A stretch of 64,000 nucleotides of DNA, taken from NCBI RefSeq assembly GCF_003946145.1, contig NZ_RHOC01000004.1, positions 124,001 to 188,000 of the forward strand, in the 5' to 3' direction. Shown here one piece after another: positions 10,016 to 19,437 of this stretch. Position 1 is the stretch's first letter; each line of letters starts with the position of its first letter. The DNA is from Levilactobacillus huananensis. Lineage in GTDB: Bacteria > Bacillota > Bacilli > Lactobacillales > Lactobacillaceae. The notes under the pieces were generated by a model that had not been told where the DNA came from, ran no database searches, and worked only from the letters and a program-made list of their open reading frames with translations. A program made the translations under genes and the position numbers.

Positions 10016-10486
10016 CTACCCCCTTTCTCTGAGTAACCGAGCTTGGCGATAAACACCCATTGCCAAGACTAAAGCAATTAATAAAAGTAACCCAACTAGG
10101 CTAGTCAAGAAAACGCGTGATTCATTAGTCTGTGGTAATCGGCCAGCAATCAAATCAGCTGAGCCAGCTTTCACGATAGTTCCTATACTCTTCTTGGTCG
10201 TATTTGCGACGTTCGGTTTAACCTTTGAGGTCTTCTTAGGTGTTTTTTTACCAGAAGGCTTATCGGGAACAACCGGAAGGTCCGCGCCAGAACCTTTGTG
10301 TATTTTGGGCGGATTAGGAGTTGGCTCTGGATCAGGAGTTGGTATGACTGGATACCCCTGAATATACACGCTAGTCTGTGTCGTGCCACTAATCCCATCG
10401 ACAGTTGCAGCGAGCGCCGGTGTCGTCGCGCCAATCCCTACGGTTAACGCGAGCGCCATAATTAAAGTTACGATGAATTTCTTCAT
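10016..10486 (-). CDS. Small sortase-anchored protein with LPQTNE signal (CscD-like)
   Basis: 156 residues: signal peptide, a short Pro/Lys-rich stalk (TPDPEPTPNPP...KKTPKKTSK), then LPQTNE, a hydrophobic segment and a basic tail (RQARLLRERG). Asn replaces the usual Gly of LPXTG; LPQTxE is the sorting motif known for Lactiplantibacillus plantarum, and the other sorted protein in this window carries LPQTDE, so I take the signal as functional. In csc clusters such a small protein accompanies WxL and DUF916 proteins. No catalytic domain is present. Confidence 0.85.
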   Translation of the reverse strand: MKKFIVTLIMALALTVGIGATTPALAATVDGISGTTQTSVYIQGYPVIPTPDPEPTPNPPKIHKGSGADLPVVPDKPSGKKTPKKTSKVKPNVANTTKKSIGTIVKAGSADLIAGRLPQTNESRVFLTSLVGLLLLIALVLAMGVYRQARLLRERG

Positions 10487-10515
10487 ACCAACGCCCTCCT
10501 TTCAATGGACCTTGC

Positions 10516-11580
10516 TTACTTTCGTTCTTTATCTTCGTTCTCATCTCGACGACGGCGAATCAGATAGATAATTAACAGAATTAAGAGAATCAAGATTAGC
10601 ATTGCTAAGGCCCCAAGGCCGATCAATAGCCAAATGTTAACCCCTGAATCATCAACTGAATCAGAATTAAACTTATTGGCCTGGGCATTCGTGATCGTAA
10701 AATCACGGTCAAAGATCCAGGTTCGTTCCTTATTCTTAACTACCATGTGCAAATGGTAGTGTCCCGCCTTCAATGCCGTTTTTCCATAAAGCATGGGATA
10801 GCGATACGTTGTATTCGGCGCCATCTGAACATTCTCTTTTTGAATACGCTTTACAGTTTGACCACCATCACGATTCGTGATGGTCGAATTCATCGTCAGA
10901 TCAGGAATAATCGTTGCCGTCGGATTCCTCAAATTGGCAATAACCCCACGGTGATAGTTATCCATCCCCGCGCCGACTTTACCAAGCTTGAGATCGCCAG
11001 CTGGCACCTTACCCATCAGGTATTCCATACCAACAACATAAGAATATTTATTCTTGATATTGTTGGTCCCTTTCACTGTGCCAGTGACCTTCGTATCAAC
11101 CCGTTCAAAATACCAAGCACCTAAGATTAATCCGTTATACGCTTTATCCTGAGGTACCTGAACATTAACCGAAACAACTTTACTGCCACCAGCTGGAACG
11201 GTCACCGTCTTCTGTCCTTGAACACGACTAATATCACTCATCTTATATTTTAGCGAGGGGTCAAAAGACTTAGGTGAATCAATGTAATCAATTACACCAC
11301 TCGAATTGGTCCAAGCCGTATGCACAGCTGATTTCACTCGAATATCTTGATTTGTGACATTAAAGATCTTCGTCCGTAGAGTCTGAGTCTGCCCAGGCTT
11401 CATACGTAATTCAAAAAATGACTGACTCTTATCAATTTGATTCTTTGGAATCTGTGCTTCCACGCTGTATCCAATATTATTGTTAACACCAGCCGCTTTA
11501 GCGGTCACCGGCGCCACAGTACCAATCAACAACGCGAAAAACGCGAGTATCATGAGTTGGAACTTCTTCAATCCTTGCAT
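10516..11580 (-). CDS. DUF916/DUF3324 cell-surface protein (CscA-like)
   Basis: 354 residues with a signal peptide, two beta-rich extracellular domains typical of the DUF916 then DUF3324 pair, one C-terminal membrane segment (residues ~317-342) and a charged RRRRDENEDKERK tail inside the cell. Such proteins are thought to bridge WxL proteins and peptidoglycan. It is second in the operon, 123 bases after the small WxL gene with a hairpin between them, and 29 bases before the LPQTNE gene. Confidence 0.9.
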   Translation of the reverse strand: MQGLKKFQLMILAFFALLIGTVAPVTAKAAGVNNNIGYSVEAQIPKNQIDKSQSFFELRMKPGQTQTLRTKIFNVTNQDIRVKSAVHTAWTNSSGVIDYIDSPKSFDPSLKYKMSDISRVQGQKTVTVPAGGSKVVSVNVQVPQDKAYNGLILGAWYFERVDTKVTGTVKGTNNIKNKYSYVVGMEYLMGKVPAGDLKLGKVGAGMDNYHRGVIANLRNPTATIIPDLTMNSTITNRDGGQTVKRIQKENVQMAPNTTYRYPMLYGKTALKAGHYHLHMVVKNKERTWIFDRDFTITNAQANKFNSDSVDDSGVNIWLLIGLGALAMLILILLILLIIYLIRRRRDENEDKERK

Positions 11581-11649
11581 CCTTACACCTCTGTCTTACC
11601 CTAGTTAGACTCTGGTCGTACCAACTTCATGATACAACATATGTAAGCG

Positions 11650-11685
11650 AAAAAGGTGCTCATTATTAAAACAATGGACACCTTT
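11650..11685 (-). terminator. Intra-operon hairpin, possible attenuator
   Basis: On the minus strand a ~13-bp stem with one mismatch and one G-U (AAAGGTGTCCATT / AATGAGCACCTTT) runs into a short T-run. It lies between the small WxL gene and the DUF916 gene and could lower expression of the downstream three genes. Confidence 0.6.
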
Positions 11686-11703
11686 GCTCGCGATTAATAA
11701 AAT

Positions 11704-12465
11704 TTAGACTTGTGGAGCAACGGCTGGCGTTTCACTTAAAGTCCAGTTTAAGGTGCCAGTGTAGGTACCAGTGTTAGTCGTCGCACCAACACTAGAAAGT
11801 TGAATGTTTGAAGGGTCGAGTTGGAATGTCGTTTGACCAGCACCACTATTAGCAACGGCACCGTAGATAGTCTGAGTAGAACCACTGATGGTTGAAACCT
11901 TTACTGAATTAGCAGCAATACCATCTGTTGCCTTAGCGGAGTTATTAATCTTTGTTGCACCATCACCACCGTTAAAGTCAATCGTTGCACCCTTTAAATA
12001 ATTGGTGTTTACATCACTGTTGCTTGTGTCGACCATCTTTGTACTGGTAAGTTGAACCGTCCAACCAGCATTGGAACCACGTGTATCAGAAATTTCAGTA
12101 ACAAAATCTGAAGTTGGCGTACCATCAGTCGTAAACGTTTCAGGTGCAATCGTCGTTTGCCCCTTAACATCTTGAGAACCAGAAGTTACTGACTTGCTTG
12201 AACCAAAGTCAAGGTTGTTCGTCACGTACAAGAAAGTCAAATTGCCATCACCAGTTGTTGCACCGTTACCGGTTTGAGTACCAGTTGCGGGATTTGATGG
12301 ATTGTTAGGATCGACTGGCTTTGTCACAGGATCTGGTGCAGTGAACTTGGCTGTTGCGGTCGTCGTCCCAGAGGTCGGTGTTGTAGCCGCGTTAGCAACA
12401 ACCGGTGCAATGCTTCCTAATAATAATGCGCTTGCTAATAAAATACTGCTTACTGTCTTCTTCAT
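11704..12465 (-). CDS. Small WxL-domain surface protein (CscB-like)
   Basis: 253 residues: signal peptide cleaved after ANA, a Thr/Pro-rich linker (VTKPVDPNNPSNP), then a WxL domain with motifs WTV (in SNAGWTVQL) and WTL (in LNWTLSETPAV) near the C-terminus. It should attach to peptidoglycan through this domain. As promoter-proximal gene before the hairpin at 11650 it is probably the most abundant product of the operon. AAAGGAG precedes the ATG. Confidence 0.9.
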   Translation of the reverse strand: MKKTVSSILLASALLLGSIAPVVANAATTPTSGTTTATAKFTAPDPVTKPVDPNNPSNPATGTQTGNGATTGDGNLTFLYVTNNLDFGSSKSVTSGSQDVKGQTTIAPETFTTDGTPTSDFVTEISDTRGSNAGWTVQLTSTKMVDTSNSDVNTNYLKGATIDFNGGDGATKINNSAKATDGIAANSVKVSTISGSTQTIYGAVANSGAGQTTFQLDPSNIQLSSVGATTNTGTYTGTLNWTLSETPAVAPQV

Positions 12466-12642
12466 AATCTAATGCACTCCTTTTAATCTGCTATGGATTC
12501 CCAAAACACTGTGACACGCAATACTCTGTGTGGCCCGAAACTAGTCAAGAATCATCTGTGATCCCCATAATCATTCGAGTCACCCCAGAAACGACAATCT
12601 CCCTAGAAGGTTGTTCCGCTTCTTTAAGTATGTAACAACGCT

Positions 12643-12671
12643 ATTATATGCCCGATGAGTCAACTTGTAAA
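12643..12671 (-). promoter_or_regulatory. Promoter of the csc-type operon
   Basis: On the minus strand TTTACA and a perfect TATAAT are 17 bases apart. The transcript would start near 12636, leaving a leader of about 170 bases before the small WxL gene. Confidence 0.65.
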
Positions 12672-13057
12672 CAATTTTTTGTCTAAAATGTGAAGAAATT
12701 TTTATCTTTCTCAAAAGAGGCCTCACGCCTGTAGAGACGGGGTTCTAAGCCATTTAATCAGATAACCCTTTTACACCCTATAAACTGTATTTTCTAACCA
12801 TACAGATAAAGTGTGTGTATTAATTTTGCCACAATATGGCCTCAATCGTTGACCCCCATAGGCTTTCCTTTACTTTTTGTTAGTTAAATTCCTATCAAGA
12901 TCCGCATAATTTTCTAAAAAAATAATGATTCACAGTGCTAATGTCCGTGAGTCGGTACAAATTATAGCCACGTGCTTAACCTCAACATTGATGACAATTT
13001 ATAAAATATATTTAATTTGAAATTCGATAATATTTTTCGATTTTCATTATATTTGGT
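12672..13057. other. A+T-rich intergenic stretch
   Basis: Between the csc promoter and the terminator at 13058 I see no gene, repeat or clear promoter. The stretch is visibly richer in A+T than its surroundings (runs of TTTTT, AAAAAA and ATATATTT near 12670-13050). Confidence 0.4.
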
Positions 13058-13099
13058 CAAAAAAGCCGTCATGAAATTTAAAAATTCCATGGCGACTTT
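13058..13099 (-). terminator. Terminator of the 508-residue protein gene
   Basis: On the minus strand a ~17-bp stem (AAAGTCGCCATGG... / ...CATGACGGCTTT, one mismatch and two G-U) is followed by six Ts. Confidence 0.75.
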
Positions 13100-13122
13100 A
13101 AGTTGACTTCAATTAGTTATCC

Positions 13123-14649
13123 CTACTCTAACAATTGTCGCAATAACGCTTGTGTCGCATCCTGCCGCTTAGCTTCCTGGTCTCTCTGCCGCAGATAATA
13201 CTGATGTAACGCTGAGACCGTCACGGCGTCATCCTCAGCCGGTAAGGCGTACAGCCGGCGATATGTCGTCCGCACAGCCGTAAAATCTGGTTGATCAATC
13301 GTTAAGTGTCGCAGCTGGCTGGGGGTCACATGGTTCTTTCTAGCCGGTACCCAGCCTTGTTGAGGCTGTACGGCCAGTCGCTCGGTGAAGGCCCGAGTCA
13401 ATTCCACAGGCCAGCTTGGTGACAAGGACTCACCAGCCGTCAACTTATCCCGCAATGTCTCACAATCCGTGAACACCTGTCTTGGGACCTGATGTCCTTC
13501 CCACGGATCACGTAGGTGTTGCAGCTGTGCCCGTCGCTCTTCCGGCGTCAAAGCAAAACCAATCGTGACATTAAATAAGTCATCGTACCAGTCCCGTTGT
13601 CGTTGTTTCGCCCGAAAACACACGTCGCGATTCAGATCGGCAACCAGGTAACGCGGTACAATCTGCAAACGAGAGGCCACAATCTTGCCACGCCGATCAA
13701 ACTCCGTAGCCATGACCCCTAATTGGTAGGAATTGACCAACTTTTTCAGTGACCGCGGCTGGTCAATCTTGGCTAATCGCGCCTTGAAATCAGTTAACGG
13801 CAGATGCTGAACAATCAGCTCGGCCACCGTCGTCAGGTAATTGCCATACGGTTTTGCGGCCCGGAGTTCTTGGACCGCAGCACTCTCCTGAGTTTCGGCC
13901 TTTTTCCAAGCAGCGGCCGCTTCGCGTTCGGCACGCTGCTTCGCGACCTTTCCTTGCTGTGCTTGCTTCTGAACCAACGCCTGAGCTGCCTTTCGATCCA
14001 GTTCCGTCAGTTGGGTATATTCGGTTAAATACGGTGTCAGTGCCGCTTGTGGCAGTTGACGATGACGTCGTTTCAGATAATCATCCACCGTCGTCCGGGT
14101 CCCGCGGCGTACCCAGCGCTGTCGTCCGTGTTGTGGCTGTGGCAGATGAGGCAAAGCCGCTTGATCCCACAAAATTTCTGGGACTTGTGGATAGTGAGCC
14201 GTCAGGTCATCATACTGGGCCACCGCGTGGAAGTTATCCTCGGTCGTGATCGTCATCAGATACTGCATCTCATCACTCATGAACTTCTTCACGCACTCTG
14301 ATCCCACCACAATCTCCTGGCCATCCGTCCGCAATACCACGTGGTACTCGTAACGCACCGGTTTGTGGCACAACGCACAGTGCGTCCAATCTGTTCGATG
14401 CACACTGGTATTAATCGCGTAGGGGAGCCGCGCCAGTAATTTCCAGACACGACTTCCTTGTACGAGCCACTCGATCCGCTGATCCGTCAAAAGATCACGC
14501 GCCGATCGCGTGAGAAAGTCACTCGTCATTTTGACTGTTGGATGCTCACGTAATAACGGCATGACGCGCGTCAGATCAGGCAGTTGGAGGGCCGGCTGAC
14601 TAAGCTGAAGAAATCGGTTCTCGGCAGGTGTGAGGAGTGTGGTGACCAT
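13123..14649 (-). CDS. Unrecognised 508-residue protein with a Cys/His cluster
   Basis: I do not recognise the family. The N-terminal part holds HCALCH (residues 90-95) and GSEC (Cys119) flanking a beta-hairpin-like stretch, which could bind zinc. A charged Ala/Gln/Lys-rich helix (residues ~205-275) looks like a coiled coil. The C-terminal half is rich in Arg, Gln, Trp and Leu and has no hydrophobic segment, so the protein is probably cytoplasmic; a nucleic-acid role is conceivable but unproven. GGGAAG precedes the ATG. The gene stands alone, with its own terminator, next to a UvrA-like gene that is 78 bases upstream and read in the same direction. Confidence 0.75.
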   Translation of the reverse strand: MVTTLLTPAENRFLQLSQPALQLPDLTRVMPLLREHPTVKMTSDFLTRSARDLLTDQRIEWLVQGSRVWKLLARLPYAINTSVHRTDWTHCALCHKPVRYEYHVVLRTDGQEIVVGSECVKKFMSDEMQYLMTITTEDNFHAVAQYDDLTAHYPQVPEILWDQAALPHLPQPQHGRQRWVRRGTRTTVDDYLKRRHRQLPQAALTPYLTEYTQLTELDRKAAQALVQKQAQQGKVAKQRAEREAAAAWKKAETQESAAVQELRAAKPYGNYLTTVAELIVQHLPLTDFKARLAKIDQPRSLKKLVNSYQLGVMATEFDRRGKIVASRLQIVPRYLVADLNRDVCFRAKQRQRDWYDDLFNVTIGFALTPEERRAQLQHLRDPWEGHQVPRQVFTDCETLRDKLTAGESLSPSWPVELTRAFTERLAVQPQQGWVPARKNHVTPSQLRHLTIDQPDFTAVRTTYRRLYALPAEDDAVTVSALHQYYLRQRDQEAKRQDATQALLRQLLE

Positions 14650-14726
14650 ACAAATCTTCCCTTCATTTCAAAAAATTCAGTTCTCCTAGCATACCATAAT
14701 TTTCAACGACGGGGAACATATGTTTT

Positions 14727-16997
14727 TTATTTTTTATGAATCCATTCTCTCAAAGCAACCCCGGTACGTGAGTCAGCCACATCAACCGACTCATGCGGCG
14801 TCCCACTGTACTGGATATGGCCGCCATAACGTCCGGCATCCGGGCCAACGTCAATCAACCAATCGGCCTGACTAATCACAGCGAGGTTGTGTTCAATGAT
14901 AATTAGAGAATTTCCGGCGGTGACTAAGGCATTAAACAACGTCATCAATCGGGCCGTGTCCTTTAAATGCAGACCGGCAGTCGGTTCATCTAAAAGATAG
15001 ATTGTCCCCTGCTTACCGAGTTCCACGGCCAACTTTAACCGTTGTAATTCACCACCGGACAGCGTGGTCAGCGGTTGCGTCAGTGTCAAGTACCCCAGAC
15101 CGACCCGGTCCATATTTGCCAATTGGGCCGCAATCTTGGGGGTCGCTGCAAAGAACTTGGTGGCTGTGTTGACAGACATCTGGAGCACTTCGGCAATCGT
15201 CTTCCCCTGATAGTGATACTGCAGGGCTTCCTCACTGTATCGCTTGCCGTGACAGCGTTCACAGGTCTGTACAACCGGATCCATGAATGCCATGTTGGTG
15301 ATGGTCACGCCTTTCCCTTTGCACCGCGGACAGGCGCCCTTCCCGTTGTAACTAAAGAGACTGGTACCGACGCGCCCGTTGGCGTCGCTAAAGAGTTTCC
15401 GAATACCATCCAGAATGCCGAGATAAGTGGCCGGCGTCGAGCGAATGTTGATCCCGACCGGCGCTTGTGCCAAATCAATGTAATCATCTTTCAATTGGGC
15501 CTTTAAGGCCGTGACTAGCGATGACTTCCCAGATCCTGCCACGCCGGAAATGACCGTCATTACGCCCAACGGGACGTCCACATTGATGTCTTGAAGGTTA
15601 TTTTGCGTGACATGTCGCAAGGCGATCTGACCGGTTGGCTGACGTTCTGGACCCCAACTATGGGCTTGACGTAACCAGTCTCCGGTCAAGGTGTCGGAAG
15701 CTAACAGTTCCTGATAGGTCCCCGTAAAGGTAATTTGACCACCACCTTGGCCGGCCAAGGGGCCCATCTCAACCACGTAATCGGCGAAACTGATCATCGC
15801 TGGATTGTGCTCAACCACCAGAATCGTGTTGCCCTTATCTTTTAATTTTGTCAGAGCCTGACGAATCAACTGAATATCATGAGGGTGAAGGCCCACACTG
15901 GGTTCATCCAAGATATAGACCATATCAACCAACGAACTGGTCAGGTATTTCGCGATCTTAATCCGTTGGGCCTCCCCACCAGATAGTGAGCTAGTCCCCC
16001 GGTCCAGAGTCAGATAACCCAAGCCAATGTCGACTAACGACTGAATCTTCGTGCTGAGTTCACGCACAACGTCAGTTGCCAATGGCGCGGTAATCCCCTT
16101 TAGAAAGCGTAAGACGTGATTGAGATCCATCGCACTCACGTCAGCAATTTTGACCCCATTAATGTGGACTGTCAGGACCTCTGGCTTCAAGCGTGTCCCC
16201 TGACAGACTGGACAGGGCTTACGCGTCACAATCTTAGCGATGGCCTCACGATGATGTGCCGCTTCTTTCTTGCCAATAACCGATCGGCGAATTCGCGGCA
16301 CGACACCCTCATATAAGGCCGTCCGCGGAAAGCCTTCACCCGGATGTGCCAACTTCTGTTGCGGGGCATGCATCAAGAGATCGTACTCTTCGGCGGTATA
16401 ATCCTTGATTGGCTTATCGTCGTCAAAGAGCCCACTGGTCGCGTACCGTCGCCAACGCCAGGTGTCGGGGCCAAAACTAACAAACGTGATCGCCCCTTCA
16501 TTTAAGGACTTCTCCGGATCAATCAATTGCGTTTCATCAATGTCATCGACGTAGCCCAATCCCTGACAGGCGGGACACATCCCTTGCGGCAAATTAAAGG
16601 AAAAGCTATCGGAATAGCCGATAAACGGACTCCCAATTCGTGAGAAGAGCAGGCGCATCAGCGAATAGATGCCGGTATAAGTCGCCAGCGTCGACCGAGC
16701 ATTCTTCCCCAGTCGTTGTTGTGCAATCACGATGGCGACGGGCAAGTGTTCAATGTCCTGAACGTGTGGTTGCCCGAATTTGGGGAGGTATTGTTGCGTA
16801 AAACTCGGAAAGGTTTCGTTGAGTTCTCGCCGTGATGCCGCGGCGATCGTGTCGAACACCAGTGACGACTTACCCGAGCCCGATAACCCCACAAAGACGG
16901 TCGTCTGATATTTGGGTATTTTCAAACTCACGTGTTTCAGATTGTTTTGCGTCGCATCTTTAATTTCTATGTATCCCTGTTCAAATGGCATCGCCAT
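14727..16997 (-). CDS. UvrA-like double ATPase, stand-alone
   Basis: 756-residue member of the UvrA branch of ABC ATPases. Two ATPase halves are seen: Walker A GLSGSGKSS (~37-45) and GVAGSGKSS (~485-493), signatures SLSGGEAQR and TLSGGELQR, Walker B VYILDEPSVG and IYLLDEPTAG. Zinc-type Cys pairs are CPACQG, CPVCQG and CPRCKG...CERCHG. At ~750 residues it is shorter than housekeeping UvrA (~940-950), consistent with the UvrA2/DrrC-like group that lacks part of the UvrB-binding and insertion regions. No uvrB is adjacent. Suggested roles for this group are drug tolerance or DNA-lesion handling; here that is inference. The ATG at 16997 follows AGGAG. Confidence 0.85.
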   Translation of the reverse strand: MAMPFEQGYIEIKDATQNNLKHVSLKIPKYQTTVFVGLSGSGKSSLVFDTIAAASRRELNETFPSFTQQYLPKFGQPHVQDIEHLPVAIVIAQQRLGKNARSTLATYTGIYSLMRLLFSRIGSPFIGYSDSFSFNLPQGMCPACQGLGYVDDIDETQLIDPEKSLNEGAITFVSFGPDTWRWRRYATSGLFDDDKPIKDYTAEEYDLLMHAPQQKLAHPGEGFPRTALYEGVVPRIRRSVIGKKEAAHHREAIAKIVTRKPCPVCQGTRLKPEVLTVHINGVKIADVSAMDLNHVLRFLKGITAPLATDVVRELSTKIQSLVDIGLGYLTLDRGTSSLSGGEAQRIKIAKYLTSSLVDMVYILDEPSVGLHPHDIQLIRQALTKLKDKGNTILVVEHNPAMISFADYVVEMGPLAGQGGGQITFTGTYQELLASDTLTGDWLRQAHSWGPERQPTGQIALRHVTQNNLQDINVDVPLGVMTVISGVAGSGKSSLVTALKAQLKDDYIDLAQAPVGINIRSTPATYLGILDGIRKLFSDANGRVGTSLFSYNGKGACPRCKGKGVTITNMAFMDPVVQTCERCHGKRYSEEALQYHYQGKTIAEVLQMSVNTATKFFAATPKIAAQLANMDRVGLGYLTLTQPLTTLSGGELQRLKLAVELGKQGTIYLLDEPTAGLHLKDTARLMTLFNALVTAGNSLIIIEHNLAVISQADWLIDVGPDAGRYGGHIQYSGTPHESVDVADSRTGVALREWIHKK

Positions 16998-17199
16998 CTC
17001 AAACTCCTCTCATGTCGTTTTACTTTTTGACAACTCATCCCCAGCGACCCTATTCACCCCGGCTGCCAGGGACACCAGTCAAGCCTAACACACTCTAAAA
17101 ATTTCCACCTGCTCGAAAACTCGCAAGCCAATCCCGGCGTTTTTCAATGATAGACGCTTATACTTTAACGTGTAAGATTTTTAGAAGGAGGAACATCCT

Positions 17200-17724
17200 A
17201 TGTCCTTATTGAAAAAACAGCCTTTGAATCTCCCCGCCGCTATCATCGCTGGCGGCGCTGCTGGCATTATTTCTGGCCTGGTCAAGCTTGGCTGGGAAAA
17301 TATTTTACCGCCACGGACCGAAGCGCGCAATGCCACGAATCCGCCACAGACGCTGTTGGAGCAGTTCGGAATCCCTGCCAAAGTCACGCACGCGACTTAT
17401 ACTTATTCCGGTCACAAACTACCGTGGGTAAGCTACATCATCCACTTTGGCTTTTCGACCACCTTTGCCGTGCTCTACCAGATCGTCGGTGAAAAAATCC
17501 CCATTGTAAAGAAAGATGCCGGTACCTGGTTCGGTCTCACCATTTGGATTGCCTTTCATGTGGGGTTGATGCCCGCCATGGGAACCGTCCCTACGGCTAA
17601 GGACCAACCAACCGAGGAACATGTGTCCGAAGCCCTCGGTCACATCGCTTGGATGGTCACTAACGACTTGGTTGGTGCCGAGGTCTATCGTCGTCTGCTC
17701 CAGGAGAGCAAACGACGGAAGTAA
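17200..17724 (+). CDS. YagU family (DUF1440) membrane protein
   Basis: 174 residues with three to four hydrophobic segments, beginning with AAIIAGGAAGIISGLVKLGWE, the hallmark region of the DUF1440/YagU family. E. coli YagU is linked to acid tolerance; a similar role here is only an inference. AGAAGGAGG lies 8 bases before the ATG. A hairpin without a T-run (GGTAACGC / GCGTTACC, 17748-17768) follows. Confidence 0.8.
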   Translation: MSLLKKQPLNLPAAIIAGGAAGIISGLVKLGWENILPPRTEARNATNPPQTLLEQFGIPAKVTHATYTYSGHKLPWVSYIIHFGFSTTFAVLYQIVGEKIPIVKKDAGTWFGLTIWIAFHVGLMPAMGTVPTAKDQPTEEHVSEALGHIAWMVTNDLVGAEVYRRLLQESKRRK

Positions 17725-17872
17725 CCCAACGCTAGCGTGTATTTATGGGTAACGCCATCTGCGTTACCACATTAAACATCCCGTGTTCAGCCGGTTTACC
17801 TCTTCGTTAGTCTAACACGCTACAACGGTCTTTCTCATTATCCCCATTGCCATCATCTTGGGAGGCGACGCA

Positions 17873-19195
17873 ATGAACAAACCTTGGCAAACCAAATGGC
17901 CTGAGCGTCTGAGTTATGGTCTAAGCGATGCAGCGGATAACCTGGTCTTTCAGATGATGACCACCTATCTCCTGTTCTTTTATACCGACGTCTACGGTCT
18001 GACCGCCAGTTCGGCCGCAATTCTCTTCGTGGTGGCTCGACTCGCCGATGTGGTTGAAAGTCTCATCATTGGCCTCATGATCGACCGGACACATTCCAAA
18101 TGGGGCAAGAGTCGGCCATTCTTTCTGTGGTATGCGCTCCCCTACGTCATATTTGCCATTTTGACCTTCGTGACACCGCCATTCGGTACGACTGGCAAAC
18201 TCATTTGGGCCTATGTGACTTACTTAGGCCTAGGTTTCCTTTACACGGCGGTCAATTTACCGATCACGTCAATTCTCCCGACCATGACGGAAAACGATCA
18301 AGAACAAACAGTACTTGGCGTCATTCGCCAATTTTGTGGCAGTTCTGTTCAAATCATTGTGGCAGTCTTTACCTTGCCACTAGTCGCCCTGTTCGGCCAT
18401 GGCAACCAGCAACGCGGCTTTCTCTTAACCATCGTTTTATTTGGGATCATCTCACTTATTTTGATCTGGAATACCTTCTTCCGCGTTCGTGAACGCTTCA
18501 CCAATCCGCAACACGCCCATCAGTCCTGGCGCGCCGTGGGGGGCATGTTGAAACAAAATAAACCGTGGCTCGTGATTTCCGTCGTCATCCTGTTATATTG
18601 GCTGACCACCGCAATTAAGAATCAGACCACTATCTACTATTTCAAATATATTCAGCATCACGAGCAACTCGTCCCCTACGCCAATGCCTTCACCTTTGCG
18701 GCCTTGATTGGTGTTTTGTTAATCATCCGTTCCGCCAACCGTTGGGGGAAGAAACGGACCATGTTAACGGGTATCCTGATCGCTGCAATCGGTCAACTTA
18801 TCCTCAGTCTGGGCACAATTCGTCATTTGTTGCCAATCATTTTTACCGGAACCCTGATTAATTCTGTGGGCAACGGCCTCATCATTGGGCTAGTCTCCAT
18901 CATGATTGCCGATACCATTCGTTATGGCATGGCACTGGGCATTCAGGCCGAGGGGATCTTGGCCTCGACTGACGACTTTGGCGTCAACGTCGGCCTGGGA
19001 TTTGGTGGCTTAATCACCGCTGGCCTCTTCCACCTATCTGGCTATACCGCCAATCACACCCAAAACGTCGCGACCCAACACATGATCCTCTTGAATTACG
19101 CCTGGTTACCGTTAGTCCTTTATCTCGTCATGTTTGCGGTACTCCTCCTTTACAATGAACGTGAGTTACAGGCTAAGATTCAACCCGATCACTAG
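17873..19195 (+). CDS. GPH-family sugar/cation symporter
   Basis: Secondary transporter of the glycoside-pentoside-hexuronide group. About 12 membrane segments. The N-terminal LSYGLSDAADNLVF is the usual GPH opening, and ARLADVVESLIIGLMIDRTHSKWGKSRPFFLW is the characteristic loop between segments 2 and 3 with its conserved Asp and GKxRP. The ATG at 17873, preceded by GGGAGG, is preferred to an upstream in-frame start at 17858. No IIA-like extension is fused at the C-terminus. No glycosidase is adjacent, so the sugar is unknown. Confidence 0.88.
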   Translation: MNKPWQTKWPERLSYGLSDAADNLVFQMMTTYLLFFYTDVYGLTASSAAILFVVARLADVVESLIIGLMIDRTHSKWGKSRPFFLWYALPYVIFAILTFVTPPFGTTGKLIWAYVTYLGLGFLYTAVNLPITSILPTMTENDQEQTVLGVIRQFCGSSVQIIVAVFTLPLVALFGHGNQQRGFLLTIVLFGIISLILIWNTFFRVRERFTNPQHAHQSWRAVGGMLKQNKPWLVISVVILLYWLTTAIKNQTTIYYFKYIQHHEQLVPYANAFTFAALIGVLLIIRSANRWGKKRTMLTGILIAAIGQLILSLGTIRHLLPIIFTGTLINSVGNGLIIGLVSIMIADTIRYGMALGIQAEGILASTDDFGVNVGLGFGGLITAGLFHLSGYTANHTQNVATQHMILLNYAWLPLVLYLVMFAVLLLYNERELQAKIQPDH

Positions 19196-19280
19196 ACTTG
19201 ATTGCCCTATTAAGACTAACGAAATTCGAGTCCAGTTTTTCGCCTAGTTTGGAAAAGATTTTAAAACTATTTACAAAAAC

Positions 19281-19329
19281 AAAATCGGTAAGGACGACTT
19301 GCGTAACCAAGTTGTCTTTACCGATTTTT
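19281..19329 (+). terminator. Terminator of the GPH symporter gene
   Basis: A 21-bp stem with two G-U pairs (AAAATCGGTAAGGAC... / ...GTCTTTACCGATTTT), loop CGTAAC, ending in a T-run. Confidence 0.85.
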
Positions 19330-19355
19330 CATCAAAGTCTCTGTCTCGACCGAAA

Positions 19356-19386
19356 ATCACGGGCATTTCGTCTCAATGCCCGTGAT
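19356..19386 (-). terminator. Terminator downstream of the marR gene
   Basis: A perfect 12-bp stem (ATCACGGGCATT / AATGCCCGTGAT) followed on the minus strand by TTTT. It is the second of two hairpins beyond the marR stop. Confidence 0.65.
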
Positions 19387-19394
19387 CACAAAGA

Positions 19395-19427
19395 AGGGCT
19401 ATACCCGATTGGTACAGCCCTCTTTTT
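19395..19427. terminator. Hairpin between convergent genes
   Basis: AGGGCT-a-TACC pairs with GGTA-c-AGCCCT; five Ts follow on the plus strand and TTCTTT on the minus strand. With the two other hairpins it isolates the GPH and marR genes. Confidence 0.6.
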
Positions 19428-19437
19428 GATCAGTTGT

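Noticed and set aside
17748-17768. Terminator of the YagU gene
   Set aside because: The GGTAACGC/GCGTTACC hairpin is perfect, but no T-run follows, so I mention it only as a hairpin.
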